Origin: Salinisphaera aquimarina
GTDB lineage: Bacteria; Pseudomonadota; Gammaproteobacteria; Nevskiales; Salinisphaeraceae
Direction of reading: 5' to 3'
DNA: 64,000 nt
Assembly: GCF_042643355.1 (NCBI RefSeq)
Contig: NZ_JBHRSS010000001.1
Coordinates: 310,001 to 374,000, forward strand
A program made the translations under genes and the position numbers. The notes under the pieces were generated by a model. The model saw only the letters and a list, made by a program, of their open reading frames with translations, was not told the origin of the DNA and did no database searches. How positions within the stretch are numbered: position 1 is the first letter of the stretch; each line of letters begins with the position of its first letter. Below are positions 52,462 to 61,367 of this stretch, one piece after another.

Positions 52462-53301
52462 TTATTTTGTGTTGATCGATGCGGTCTTGATTGCACTTTC
52501 CTCGTTGAGTGCCCAGTCGTAGGTGTAGCCGTCGATACTGCCGAGCGCGTCCAGTTCAGCGGATAGCTCCGGGGCGGCGAATTCGCGCAGGTGACTGATG
52601 ATTGCCCGTGGCGTGCCGCCGAAATCCCGCCCGTACCAGTCATAGATTTTCGACAGGGTGAGCCGGCCGTTGTCCAGATCCACGCCCTGCGGACTGTTGA
52701 TGTAGTCGCGGGCATTGGCGCGCAGCTGCGAATCGACATTCTCGCCGGTGTAGGCTTTTGCGCTCAGGCTCGGGCAACTCATCGACGCACAGTTGACCCC
52801 GTAATGGGTCATGCCGTCGTGCCAGATCGGGCGCAGTATGCGGTGTTCGATATCGTTCAGGCTCAGCTTCTCGTCTTCGACGCTCACGATCTTGTCGTCC
52901 CAGGGCCCGGATGAGAACAGCCCGCCGCCGATATCGCGGATCGACTCCACCGGATAGGATTTCAGCACCACGTCGAGTGTGGCCGCGTTGTAGAGATTGA
53001 TCCAGAACGCGCGTTGCACGTCGCGATTGTAGTCATCGATGTGAATATTCTGCATGGCTTGCAGATAGGTTTCCAGCTGCTGTCTGCCCGCGCTGTCCAC
53101 ATCGGCATAGCGCACGCCGTTGGGCCCATTTTCATGCGCCACGACGTATGTGTTCAGAAATGCATCGTAGCGGCTGTGATCGATCGTGGCGGTCGCATCG
53201 GCATCGTGCGCTTGCCAGCGCGCCCACAGATCCGCTTTCGGCGCGGCGAGGGCCGAGCTGGCAATGCACAGGGTGACGAAAACGACAGCGAGAAAACGCA
53301 T
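52462..53301 (-). CDS. Exported DUF547 protein
   Basis: A 279-residue protein with a signal peptide (MRFLAVVFVTLCIASSALA). The mature part is a DUF547 domain: RAFWINLYNAATLDVVL, ILRPIWHDGMTHYGVNCASMSCPSL (a cysteine pair), NARDYINSPQGV and KIYDWYGRDFG. DUF547 proteins are widespread in marine Gammaproteobacteria; the fold suggests a papain-like or NlpC relation but no activity is established. It is divergent from nothing nearby and stands between the sigma/anti-sigma pair and a hydrolase. Confidence 0.8.
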   Translation of the reverse strand: MRFLAVVFVTLCIASSALAAPKADLWARWQAHDADATATIDHSRYDAFLNTYVVAHENGPNGVRYADVDSAGRQQLETYLQAMQNIHIDDYNRDVQRAFWINLYNAATLDVVLKSYPVESIRDIGGGLFSSGPWDDKIVSVEDEKLSLNDIEHRILRPIWHDGMTHYGVNCASMSCPSLSAKAYTGENVDSQLRANARDYINSPQGVDLDNGRLTLSKIYDWYGRDFGGTPRAIISHLREFAAPELSAELDALGSIDGYTYDWALNEESAIKTASINTK

Positions 53302-53351
53302 GGCAGCTCCGTGGAAATGACGGCAGGCGGTATCGATAACGCGCGCCGGCG

Positions 53352-54296
53352 TCAGCGAATTGCCGATAGATGACGTTCGATCCAGGCACGAATATCGCCG
53401 GTCACGGTATCCGCGATATGTTCGTGGAGCAATTCATGGCGCGCATCCGCGTACAGATGCAAGTCGATGTCGCGCTGACCGTCGTTGTCAAGCGATCGGG
53501 CCAGACGCGTGGGGCCGCGGCCGAAGCCCCCCATCGGATCGTCCAGGCCGGCCACGAGCATCAGCGGCAGGTGGGCCGGCACCCTGCGTCGCGCGTGCGG
53601 GGTATGGGTGCGGACCATGCCCTTGAACAGCCGCCGCCACGTGTCCGTGCGCATGGCAAACCCGCAGTGCGGGTCGGCCTCGTAGGCATCAAGCGCGGGG
53701 CTGTTGCTGGTTATCCACGCGTTTTTTCGTACTTTCATGCCCAGACGTTTTTTCAGTTTCACGTCGTAGGCGCCGAGCGTCATGCGTTGCAGCAGCGCGC
53801 TGCTGCCGGTGGGGTCGACGCGGGCCGACTCCAGGGTGGCGACGAGGGCGCCGAGCCGGCACATCATGCGGTTGGGCGTATCGGTGCCACTGAGTATCGC
53901 GCCGGCATAGTGCGCCCCGTGTTTCTGAAGCACGCGCAATGCGATGAAGGAGCCAAGGCTGTGGCCGAACAGGAACACCGGGCGTTGTCCGACGCTATCC
54001 ATTACGTGTGTACGGATACGCTCCACGTCATCGACGAGCGTATTCCATGTTGCCGATGTCCCTAGATAGCCGTGATCGACAGCCATCGTGGTCGCGCCGT
54101 GACCGCGCAGATCGAAGGCGTAGGTATCGATGCCCGCCGCCGCCAGATGCGCAGCGAATGCGTCGTAGCGCCGGGCATGTTCGGCCATGCCGTGAATCAG
54201 CACCAGCGCGGCGCGCGGCGGGGCGGCGGCGTGCCAGTGGTAGGTCGCCAGTTCCGTATCGTGGTCGGCACTTACGTGCAGCGAGTCGAACGCCAT
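53352..54296 (-). CDS. Alpha/beta hydrolase, monoacylglycerol lipase/lysophospholipase-like
   Basis: A 314-residue serine hydrolase of the Hydrolase_4/PldB group. LVLIHGMAEHARRYD (32-45) forms the oxyanion strand and FLFGHSLGSF (108-117) the nucleophile elbow with Ser113. An aspartate in the VAGLDDPMG stretch and a histidine in YADARHELLHE near the C-terminus complete the triad. No signal peptide, so cytosolic. It is on the same strand as the DUF547 gene, 50 bp away, and may share a transcript. Confidence 0.85.
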   Translation of the reverse strand: MAFDSLHVSADHDTELATYHWHAAAPPRAALVLIHGMAEHARRYDAFAAHLAAAGIDTYAFDLRGHGATTMAVDHGYLGTSATWNTLVDDVERIRTHVMDSVGQRPVFLFGHSLGSFIALRVLQKHGAHYAGAILSGTDTPNRMMCRLGALVATLESARVDPTGSSALLQRMTLGAYDVKLKKRLGMKVRKNAWITSNSPALDAYEADPHCGFAMRTDTWRRLFKGMVRTHTPHARRRVPAHLPLMLVAGLDDPMGGFGRGPTRLARSLDNDGQRDIDLHLYADARHELLHEHIADTVTGDIRAWIERHLSAIR

Positions 54297-54881
54297 CCTG
54301 CAGCCTGCCGGTGGAGAATCAGGAAAAGCATACTTTCATAGAATCCTGGCGGCAGCCAATGCGCCCCGAACACGTGGTTTTACCGAGCGTCTGGCCTGGA
54401 CGTACGTTCTCCGCGGCCCGAGGTCAGGCCGCGCTGTCAAACAATTCGCCAACGCCTCGCAACACCGTTGAAAAACTCGCCGCGCGGTCGCGCTGGGCCG
54501 ATCGGCCTGAAATACGTCAGTGGTCGTGGTGCACGGCAAATGTCCAGGGCTTGCTTTAGAATTACCCGCTCGAAACCACAGGTGGCTGGCAGAGCGCCGC
54601 GGTGCCAGCAATGCCGGTCGAGCGCGGCTGCTTGTGCGGCGGCCGAGGCATTTGTATCGCGAACGTTCAGCTAACGCCCCGCCATCCATGATGGGCCGCG
54701 CTCCGGTCAGTGGATGGTCGCTCGAGTCGATATCCATTGCGATGTCGGACCTTGGCGGCATGCAAGAAATGTCGGTCCTGCTGGAAGACGACGGGCTTTT
54801 GGCTCCGGTGTCATCGGGCGGACGAGACAGGGCAGAGCGCAACGAAGTCGTAGGCACCGTCAATGGACCGAACTGAACAAC
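54297..54881. other. 585-bp stretch without a supported gene
   Basis: Short open frames exist on both strands, but none has a ribosome site, a recognisable motif or composition like its neighbours. The promoters of the hydrolase (minus) and the glycosyltransferase (plus) should lie here. I see no palindrome or repeat longer than chance. Confidence 0.5.
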
Positions 54882-55706
54882 ATGGCTGATCAAGAAAATA
54901 GCGCCGACCGGCGACCGTTGGCCCGGCAACTGCGCCATCGCAGACGCGAGGCGGCATGGCGTGCGCGGCTGTTGTTCGGCCGCGGTTACGGCACCATTCA
55001 AGGCCAGACGCAGCCCGATCCGGCCTGTCCGGAGCTGGCTGTGGGCGCGGTTGCCATGGGTGACAAGTATGCCGACTGGTGCCTGACGATGATCACGTCA
55101 CTGCGCGCGCGCGGCCAGTATCGTGGGCCGATTTATGTGATCACGGATCTGCCGGCGCTGTTTACGGACCTCGAAAACGTGCGGGTGCTGGCCGTACCGT
55201 CGACGCGCCACCGGCTGATCGCAAAGGGCTGCAAGCAGGTCCTGATGCGGTTGATCGATGAGCCGGTATTTCTCTATCTCGACTCCGACCTGGTGATCAC
55301 CTCGCCGTTGCGCGAGTGGTACGACACCATGAAGCCCTGCCTCGCGGACGTGCCGGTGCTGTGCTATTCCGACGTCAAGCCCTACGACAATGCCTATCAC
55401 GGCGGCGTCGTGCTCATCGACGTCAAGCGCGGTATGCCCATCGTCAAACGTTGGCAGCAGGTGGTGCGCAGCGGCGCCTGGGGGTCCGATCAAGCCTGTC
55501 TCTACAGCGTGGCCGGTGACGACGGGCCCGGTCATCTGCCGGATACCGGGTTCATGTTCCTGCGCAACCTGATCAATCATGAAGATCAGATCACCTGCAT
55601 CGTGCATGTCACCAACGGTGCGCTTCGGGATTATTCGCGTGCGGAACTCGAATCCTATCTGTCGGAAAAACTGGGCGTCACCCGAATCCCGAGTTCCTTC
55701 GACTGA
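54882..55706 (+). CDS. DXD-type glycosyltransferase-like protein, paralogue B
   Basis: A 274-residue protein with the same plan as the gene at 42786: a basic N-terminus (RQLRHRRREAAWRARLL), AVAMGDKYADWCLTMITSL, GPIYVITD, the DXD motif YLDSDLV (Asp134, Asp136), and YHGGVVLIDV. The ATG at 54882 follows an ORF-free region; no strong ribosome site. A DXD-containing GT-A fold suggests a metal-dependent transferase, donor unknown. Adjacent to a FkbM methyltransferase gene on the other strand, it looks like a second small glycan patch. Confidence 0.75.
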   Translation: MADQENSADRRPLARQLRHRRREAAWRARLLFGRGYGTIQGQTQPDPACPELAVGAVAMGDKYADWCLTMITSLRARGQYRGPIYVITDLPALFTDLENVRVLAVPSTRHRLIAKGCKQVLMRLIDEPVFLYLDSDLVITSPLREWYDTMKPCLADVPVLCYSDVKPYDNAYHGGVVLIDVKRGMPIVKRWQQVVRSGAWGSDQACLYSVAGDDGPGHLPDTGFMFLRNLINHEDQITCIVHVTNGALRDYSRAELESYLSEKLGVTRIPSSFD

Positions 55707-55760
55707 GGGCAAGACGCCTGGCCCGGTCGATTGCAGCTGACCGGCGGGTGTCGCGGGCTC

Positions 55761-56645
55761 TCAATGCATTGGCGGGATGCTGGATTCGGCAGGGACGCAG
55801 AATATGATGTCGTATTTGCGCCGATAGGGTGCGCTCAGTACCTCGGGTGCGATCGAGCAGGGATCGGTCGCGCACAGGATTCGATAGTCCGTGGGAAGCA
55901 GCGCGCGTAGTGCCTCGATACCGCCGCGCTCTTCCATGGTGTCGGTCAGCCACTCCAGAAACACGACCGGGCGGTCACGGGCGATGGTGTCGACCAGGCC
56001 GCTGATGACCTCGAGCTCGTGTCCCTCGACATCGATCTTGATGGCGCTGACTTTCTGTGTCGCCGCAATCAGTGCATCCCCTTTTTCGACCACCATGGCC
56101 ACGGGTGACACACCCTGACGTGGCTTTTCGAACCCCGAGGCGCCGGAATTGCCGGCGGCGTTGCGATAGAAATCGAGCGTCTTTTTCTCCGAGGAGAGCC
56201 CGAGCTGGAGTGGCTGGATGCGCAACCCGGGATTGCGCCGGCAGTTGTTTTCCAGCACGGCGAACGTATGCGGGTCGGGCTCGAACGCCAGCGTCTGCGC
56301 AAAATGAGTCGCCAGGGCCAGACTGTAGTTGCCGGCATTGGCGCCGACGTCCAGAAACATGCCGTCAGCATCGGCGAAGCTGAGCCGGATGAAATCCACA
56401 TACGGGCGTTCATACCAGCCGTTCTTGAACATTTCCCGGCCGACGAAATCGGCCAGATCGACATGGATATCGCGATCGTCGAAGCGATAGCTGACATGGC
56501 CATGTCTGGCGAGGCGATCGTCGATGCCCCAGCGCTTGAGTACACGCAGCATTCGGCGACGTGCGTGATAGGAACGCGCGCGTACCGTACGGAACAGCAT
56601 AGCCAGACCGGCGGGCAGCGTGTGTGTGGTTTGATCCTGACTCAT
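55761..56645 (-). CDS. FkbM-family methyltransferase
   Basis: A 294-residue SAM-dependent methyltransferase. The SAM motif is LDVGANAGNYSLA (98-110), strand 2 ends FEPDP (121-125), and the FkbM-specific IKIDVEGHELEVISGL is present near residue 205. FkbM relatives O-methylate sugars and polyketides; in a glycan setting a sugar hydroxyl is the likely target. I start at the ATG 56645; a GTG 81 bases upstream is in frame. Confidence 0.83.
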   Translation of the reverse strand: MSQDQTTHTLPAGLAMLFRTVRARSYHARRRMLRVLKRWGIDDRLARHGHVSYRFDDRDIHVDLADFVGREMFKNGWYERPYVDFIRLSFADADGMFLDVGANAGNYSLALATHFAQTLAFEPDPHTFAVLENNCRRNPGLRIQPLQLGLSSEKKTLDFYRNAAGNSGASGFEKPRQGVSPVAMVVEKGDALIAATQKVSAIKIDVEGHELEVISGLVDTIARDRPVVFLEWLTDTMEERGGIEALRALLPTDYRILCATDPCSIAPEVLSAPYRRKYDIIFCVPAESSIPPMH

Positions 56646-56778
56646 CGAGGCGTGTTCCGGTCGCGCCGTAGTCGGGGCGCGCGAGTGGTGAAATGCGTCG
56701 AGCGGTTCGGCAACAGCGATTCCCACCGCCGATGTGTAACCATTACTCGCGTATCGAGACCCAATGGTACGTTGCCGG

Positions 56779-56812
56779 TAAAAAAAACGGGCCGCGCACA
56801 GCGCAGCCCGTT
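56779..56812 (-). terminator. Rho-independent terminator of mdh
   Basis: On the minus strand AACGGGC (56812-56806) pairs with GCCCGTT (56792-56786), with an inner GCGC/GCGC extension (56804-56801 with 56797-56794), followed by a T run (56787-56779). It lies 44 bp past the mdh stop. Confidence 0.9.
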
Positions 56813-56856
56813 CGGATCACGCATGGCGCCGGCAAGAGCCGGGCGCCGCGGCAAGG

Positions 56857-57828
56857 CTAGATCAGGTCGGAGACCGCCTCGCGCTCTTCACGCAACTCCT
56901 TCTCGGTGGCCTGCATGCGATCGCGGCTGAAGTCGTCGATGTCCAGATCCTGGACGATCGTGTATTCGCCGTTCTTACAGGTGACCGGGAAGGAATACAT
57001 GATGCCTTCGGCGATGCCGTAGCTGCCGTCAGCCGGAATGCCCATGCTGACGATGCCGTCGCTGCCCTGGACCCAGTCGCGCACGTGATCGATAGCCGCC
57101 GAGGCCGCCGAGGCTGCACTGGAGGCGCCGCGTGCTTCGATGATGGCCGCGCCGCGCTTCTGCACCGTCGGGATGAAGTCGTTTTCGTACCAGTCGCGAT
57201 CGACCTGCTCCAGCGCCGGCTGGCCCTTGACGGTGGCCTGGCTGATATCCGGGTACTGGGTCGCGCTGTGGTTGCCCCAGACGATCATCTTCTCGATATC
57301 GGTCACCTGGGTGCCGGTCTTCTGTGCAAGCTGACTCAGCGAGCGGTTGTGGTCCAGCCGCATCATCGCCGTGAACTGGCGGTTGTCCAGATCCGGGGCG
57401 TTGCTCGCGGCGATCAGCGCATTGGTATTCGCCGGATTGCCGACCACCAGCACCTTCACGTCCCTGGAGGCGTTGTCGTTGAGCGCCTTGCCCTGAACCG
57501 AGAAGATTTCGCCGTTGGCCTTGAGCAGATCCGAGCGCTCCATGCCCTTGCCGCGCGGACGCGAGCCCACCAGCAGCGCGATATCCACGTCCTTGAACGC
57601 TTCATCGGGCTTGTCGGTGCCGGACACGCCATGGACCAGCGGGAAGGCGCAGTCGTTGATTTCCATGATCACGCCCTTGAGCGCATCCATGGCCGGCGGA
57701 ATTTCCAGCAGCTGGAGAATGACCGGCTGATCCGGGCCCAGCATGTCGCCGGCGGCGATCCGGAAAATGAGCGAATAACTGATATTGCCGGCGCCACCGG
57801 TAATGGCTACGCGTACGGGGTCTTTCAT
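56857..57828 (-). CDS. mdh: Malate dehydrogenase, type 2
   Basis: NAD-dependent interconversion of malate and oxaloacetate in the TCA cycle. 323 residues. The nucleotide loop is ITGGAGNISYSL, differing from the common TGAAGQIGYSL. Catalytic and substrate residues are in VGSRPRGKGMERSDLL, VVGNPANTNAL and IVWGNHSATQYPD (catalytic His). The ATG at 57828 has AAGGAGC 6 nt upstream. The upstream extension of the frame is not protein-like. Monocistronic with a terminator. Confidence 0.95.
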   Translation of the reverse strand: MKDPVRVAITGGAGNISYSLIFRIAAGDMLGPDQPVILQLLEIPPAMDALKGVIMEINDCAFPLVHGVSGTDKPDEAFKDVDIALLVGSRPRGKGMERSDLLKANGEIFSVQGKALNDNASRDVKVLVVGNPANTNALIAASNAPDLDNRQFTAMMRLDHNRSLSQLAQKTGTQVTDIEKMIVWGNHSATQYPDISQATVKGQPALEQVDRDWYENDFIPTVQKRGAAIIEARGASSAASAASAAIDHVRDWVQGSDGIVSMGIPADGSYGIAEGIMYSFPVTCKNGEYTIVQDLDIDDFSRDRMQATEKELREEREAVSDLI

Positions 57829-58075
57829 GACTGCTCCTTGCGAAACGTTCTTGGGAAACGGTGAATCGGGTCGCGATCGCCGCGCCAGCGACGGATAATT
57901 ACGATTTTTTCGATAAACTCCGCCCTCGGCCCAGCCTGCGGCCGGCGGCGACGCGACGTTCAAAGCCGGGGCAGAGCATAGCCGAAACACGAAAACGGGT
58001 AAAAAGCATCCGCCCGGCGCCGATAGCCGTAGAGCCCTAGCGACGCGTTGCGTCCGTCATCAACCAAGGAACAAT

Positions 58076-59332
58076 ATGCAGCGAATCGCCATCATCGGTA
58101 GTGGAATCTCGGGGCTGGGCGCGGCCTGGCTGCTCGATGGTCACGCCGATGTCACCGTATTCGAGGCCGCCAATCGCGCCGGTGGGCATGCCAATACGGT
58201 GATGGTGGGCGAGCAGCCGGTCGATACCGGCTTCATCGTGCTCAATGATCGTAACTATCCGTATTTTCAGGCGTTACTCGCCGAACTCGAGGTCGAGACG
58301 ATCGCCAGCGACATGTCGTTCGCGGTCTCGATCGGTGGTGGGGCCATCGAATGGGCAGGTGACAACTGGCGCACACTGTTCGCGCAGAAATCGCTGCTGG
58401 TGGACCGCGCCCACTGGCGCATGATCGCCGACATCCTGCGCTTCAACAAGCAGACCAAGGCGCTGATCGCCGACGACGCGTTGCCGTCCATGTCGCTGGG
58501 CGAGTTCCTGGATCGTCACGGCTATAGCGAGGCCTTCGCCGCGCGCTATCTGCTGCCCATGGCGGCGGCTATCTGGTCGACGCCCACCGCCGGCATGCGT
58601 GCGTTTCCGGTCGCTGCATTCCTTCGCTTCTTCGACAACCACGGCCTGCTCGAAATCGCCAACCGGCCGCAGTGGCGCACGATCGTGGGCGGCAGCCAGC
58701 GCTATGTACAGGCGATCGCCAAACGCCTCGGCCCACGGCTGCGCCTGGCCACGCCGATCGCACGGGTGCACCGCGGCCCGACCAGCGCGCAGGTGGAAAC
58801 CGCCGCCGGCGAGACGCTCGAGTTCGATCAGGTGATCTTCGCCTGCCACGCGGATACGACCTGCAAGCTACTGAGCGACGCGAGCATGGATGAGCGCGCG
58901 ATACTGTCGGCGTTCGATTTCCAGACCAATATCGCCTATCTGCACAGCGATACCGCGCTGATGCCGCGCCGGCGTTCGGTCTGGGCGGCCTGGAACTATG
59001 CCGCCGATCGCGACGTGGTCGACGACCAGTGCGTGGCGGTGAGCTACTGGATGAATCGCCTGCAATCGATTCCGGGGCCCACCGAATACATCGTAAGCCT
59101 GAATCCGCTCACCGAGCCAGCCGCTTCCAGCCGCATCCGCGAAATCGAATACGACCACCCGGTGTTCGATGCCGGGGCGGTCGCCGCCCAGCAGAAACTG
59201 CCGTCGATCCAGGGCGTCAATCGAGCGTGGTTCTGCGGTGCCTGGTGCGGTTTCGGCTTTCATGAGGACGGGTTGGCATCGGCCACCCGCGTAGCCCAGG
59301 GACTCGGTGTGACGGCACCCTGGACGGCCTGA
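58076..59332 (+). CDS. FAD-dependent amine oxidase-like oxidoreductase
   Basis: A 418-residue flavoprotein. The FAD-binding IIGSGISGLGAAWLL (6-20) and FEAANRAGGHANT (29-41) open the chain; the C-terminal WFCGAWCGFGFHEDGLASA closes the flavin site. Homologues are annotated as NAD(P)/FAD-dependent oxidoreductases or cyclopropane-associated proteins. In many proteobacteria this gene, a DUF1365 gene and a Cfa-like methyltransferase occur together, as here. Its stop is one base from the next start. Substrate unknown; a fatty-acyl chain is inferred from context. Confidence 0.85.
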   Translation: MQRIAIIGSGISGLGAAWLLDGHADVTVFEAANRAGGHANTVMVGEQPVDTGFIVLNDRNYPYFQALLAELEVETIASDMSFAVSIGGGAIEWAGDNWRTLFAQKSLLVDRAHWRMIADILRFNKQTKALIADDALPSMSLGEFLDRHGYSEAFAARYLLPMAAAIWSTPTAGMRAFPVAAFLRFFDNHGLLEIANRPQWRTIVGGSQRYVQAIAKRLGPRLRLATPIARVHRGPTSAQVETAAGETLEFDQVIFACHADTTCKLLSDASMDERAILSAFDFQTNIAYLHSDTALMPRRRSVWAAWNYAADRDVVDDQCVAVSYWMNRLQSIPGPTEYIVSLNPLTEPAASSRIREIEYDHPVFDAGAVAAQQKLPSIQGVNRAWFCGAWCGFGFHEDGLASATRVAQGLGVTAPWTA

Positions 59333-59333
59333 G

Positions 59334-60107
59334 ATGAACGCGGCCGGCGTGCTCTATCGTTGTAAGGTGATGCATCGGCGCCCCGGCGCGCCACGCTATC
59401 GCTTTGTCTATCGCAGCTTTTATCTGCTGCTCGATATCGACGCGATCGACACCGCCTGCGCCGCCTCACCGCTGATATCGCGCAATCGCTTCAACCTGCT
59501 GTCCTTCCATGACGCCGATCACGGTGCCCACGAGAAGGGCAGCAACCTGCGTGAATGGATCGAGGCGCTGCTCGACACGCACGGCGTGGCGCTGGCCGGC
59601 GGCCGTGTGCAACTGCTGGCGATGCCGCGAATGCTGGGTTACGGCTTTCATCCGATCAGTGTCTTCTATTGCGAGCATGCCGACGGCGGCCTGCGCGCGA
59701 TCGTGGTCGAGGTGCACAACACCTTCGGCGAGCATCATTTCTATGTGCTGCACGAGTACGGGGCGCCCATGGTCTGGCGCGAGGCGCGCAACAAGGCCAA
59801 GCAGTTTCATGTGTCGCCGTTTTTCGATCGCAGCGGCCAGTATCGTTTTCATTTCACCCAGCCGGCCGATACCTTCGGTGTGGGCATTCGTTTGTACGAC
59901 GAAAGCGGCGACGGCCTGCGCATCACGACCACGTTGACCGGCGAGCAGCGGGTGCTGAACAGCCGCGAAATCCTGCGTGCGGTAATCACGATGCCGTTGA
60001 TGACGTTCAAGGTGACCGCGGCCATTCACTGGCAGGCGCTCAAGATATGGCTGCGTGGCGGCCTGTTTCATCGCAAGCCCGATCCACAGCGCCCCAATAT
60101 TTCCTAG
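59334..60107 (+). CDS. DUF1365 protein
   Basis: A 257-residue DUF1365 protein with the conserved HPRISVFYC-like stretch (here GYGFHPISVFYCEH), EVHNTFGEHHFYVL and NKAKQFHVSPFF segments, rich in aromatics and histidines. The domain has no confirmed activity but co-occurs with Cfa-like enzymes and the preceding FAD protein. The start lies one base after the upstream stop. Two predicted surface helices near the C-terminus (LMTFKVTAAIHWQALKIWL) could bind membrane. Confidence 0.85.
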   Translation: MNAAGVLYRCKVMHRRPGAPRYRFVYRSFYLLLDIDAIDTACAASPLISRNRFNLLSFHDADHGAHEKGSNLREWIEALLDTHGVALAGGRVQLLAMPRMLGYGFHPISVFYCEHADGGLRAIVVEVHNTFGEHHFYVLHEYGAPMVWREARNKAKQFHVSPFFDRSGQYRFHFTQPADTFGVGIRLYDESGDGLRITTTLTGEQRVLNSREILRAVITMPLMTFKVTAAIHWQALKIWLRGGLFHRKPDPQRPNIS

Positions 60108-60134
60108 GGCCTGTTCACAGCAGATTCGAGACTC

Positions 60135-61367
60135 ATGGATTCAACCAGCCACGCCACCAATCATGCCACCAAGCAGAAGGGCGACCCGCAGAACTGGCGC
60201 GAGCGTCAGGTCGTCACGCGTCTTGATCGCATGCACACCGGCCGCCTCGAAGTCACGCTGCCGAATCGTTCGCTGGCGATATTCCAGGGCCATCGGCCGG
60301 GCCCGTCGGCCGCGTTGAGCATCCGCTCGCCGGCCATGGTCACGCGCCTGTTCAAGGCCGGATCGGTGGGTTTTGCCGAAGGCTATATGGCCGGCGAATG
60401 GGACTGCCAGGATCTGGCCGGCCTGATCTACCTGCTGCATCTCAATGAAGACGCGCTGGAGCCGGATTTCTCGCGCCTGCAGCATCTGTACACCTTTATG
60501 AGCGCGGTGCGCCATCGCCTGCGCCGCAATTCCAAGACCGGCTCCAAGCGCAATATTGCCTACCATTATGATTTGGGCAACGACTTCTATGCCCAGTGGC
60601 TGGACGAAACCTGGACTTATTCATCGGCGCTTTTCGAACACGCCGAGGAGGATCTGGCCACCGCCCAGCGGCGCAAATACGCGCGCCTGCTCGATCGCCT
60701 GGACGCGAAGCCGGGCGAGCACGTGCTCGAAATCGGCTGTGGCTGGGGTGGCTTCGCCCGCTATGCGGCCGAGCACGGCGGCCTGCACGTCACCGGGCTG
60801 ACGCTATCCACCGAACAGCTGCGCTTCGCCCAGGAACGCACCCAGGCGGCGGGTCTGTCCGAGCAGGTGCATTTCGAACTGCGCGACTATCGCGACGTGC
60901 GCGCGACCTACGACCACGTCGTGTCGATCGAGATGTACGAAGCGGTGGGCCAGGCCTATTGGCCGTCTTATTTCAAGGCGATCCACGATGCGCTGCGTCC
61001 GGGCGGCCGCGCGGCCATTCAGGCCATCACCATCGAGGATGCGCGTTTCGACTACTACCGCGCCAACGTCGATTTCATTCAGGAATATGTGTTTCCGGGC
61101 GGCATGCTCGCCTCGCCCGAGATATTCCGGACCGAGGCCGAAAAACAGGGCCTGAAGACGCTGGAAAGCGATTTTTACCGCCGCGACTATGCGCGCACGC
61201 TGATGCGCTGGGACGCGTCCATTCAAGCGGTGCGCGACGAGATCGTCGCCGAGCGCGGCGAATCCTTCTACCGCATGTGGCGTTATTATCTGGCCTACTG
61301 CGCGGCGGGCTTCACCTCCGGCAATATCGATCTCATGCAGACCTGCCTCGAGCGCGCGCCCGAGTGA
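60135..61367 (+). CDS. Cyclopropane-fatty-acyl-phospholipid synthase-like methyltransferase
   Basis: A 410-residue SAM methyltransferase of the Cfa/CmaA family. Seen: AEGYMAGEWDCQDLAGL (81-97, the lipid-binding N-terminal domain), YHYDLGNDFYAQWLDETWTYSSALFE (143-168), the SAM motif LEIGCGWGGFA (198-208), and the acidic catalytic residue in the SIEMYEAVGQAYW segment. It should transfer a methylene or methyl group to an unsaturated acyl chain in phospholipids. In a few bacteria this gene set makes methylated or furan fatty acids instead of plain cyclopropanes. It overlaps the transporter gene (GTGA). Confidence 0.9.
   Translation: MDSTSHATNHATKQKGDPQNWRERQVVTRLDRMHTGRLEVTLPNRSLAIFQGHRPGPSAALSIRSPAMVTRLFKAGSVGFAEGYMAGEWDCQDLAGLIYLLHLNEDALEPDFSRLQHLYTFMSAVRHRLRRNSKTGSKRNIAYHYDLGNDFYAQWLDETWTYSSALFEHAEEDLATAQRRKYARLLDRLDAKPGEHVLEIGCGWGGFARYAAEHGGLHVTGLTLSTEQLRFAQERTQAAGLSEQVHFELRDYRDVRATYDHVVSIEMYEAVGQAYWPSYFKAIHDALRPGGRAAIQAITIEDARFDYYRANVDFIQEYVFPGGMLASPEIFRTEAEKQGLKTLESDFYRRDYARTLMRWDASIQAVRDEIVAERGESFYRMWRYYLAYCAAGFTSGNIDLMQTCLERAPE

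Noticed and set aside
54336..55001. A 221-codon minus-strand frame in the 54.3-54.9 kb gap
   Set aside because: No motif, no ribosome site, and it overlaps the start of a supported gene.
60596..61363. 256-codon extension of the transporter gene back into the Cfa-like gene
   Set aside because: The stretch is a shadow of the Cfa-like frame and has no membrane helices; the GTG at 61364 gives a normal transporter N-terminus.
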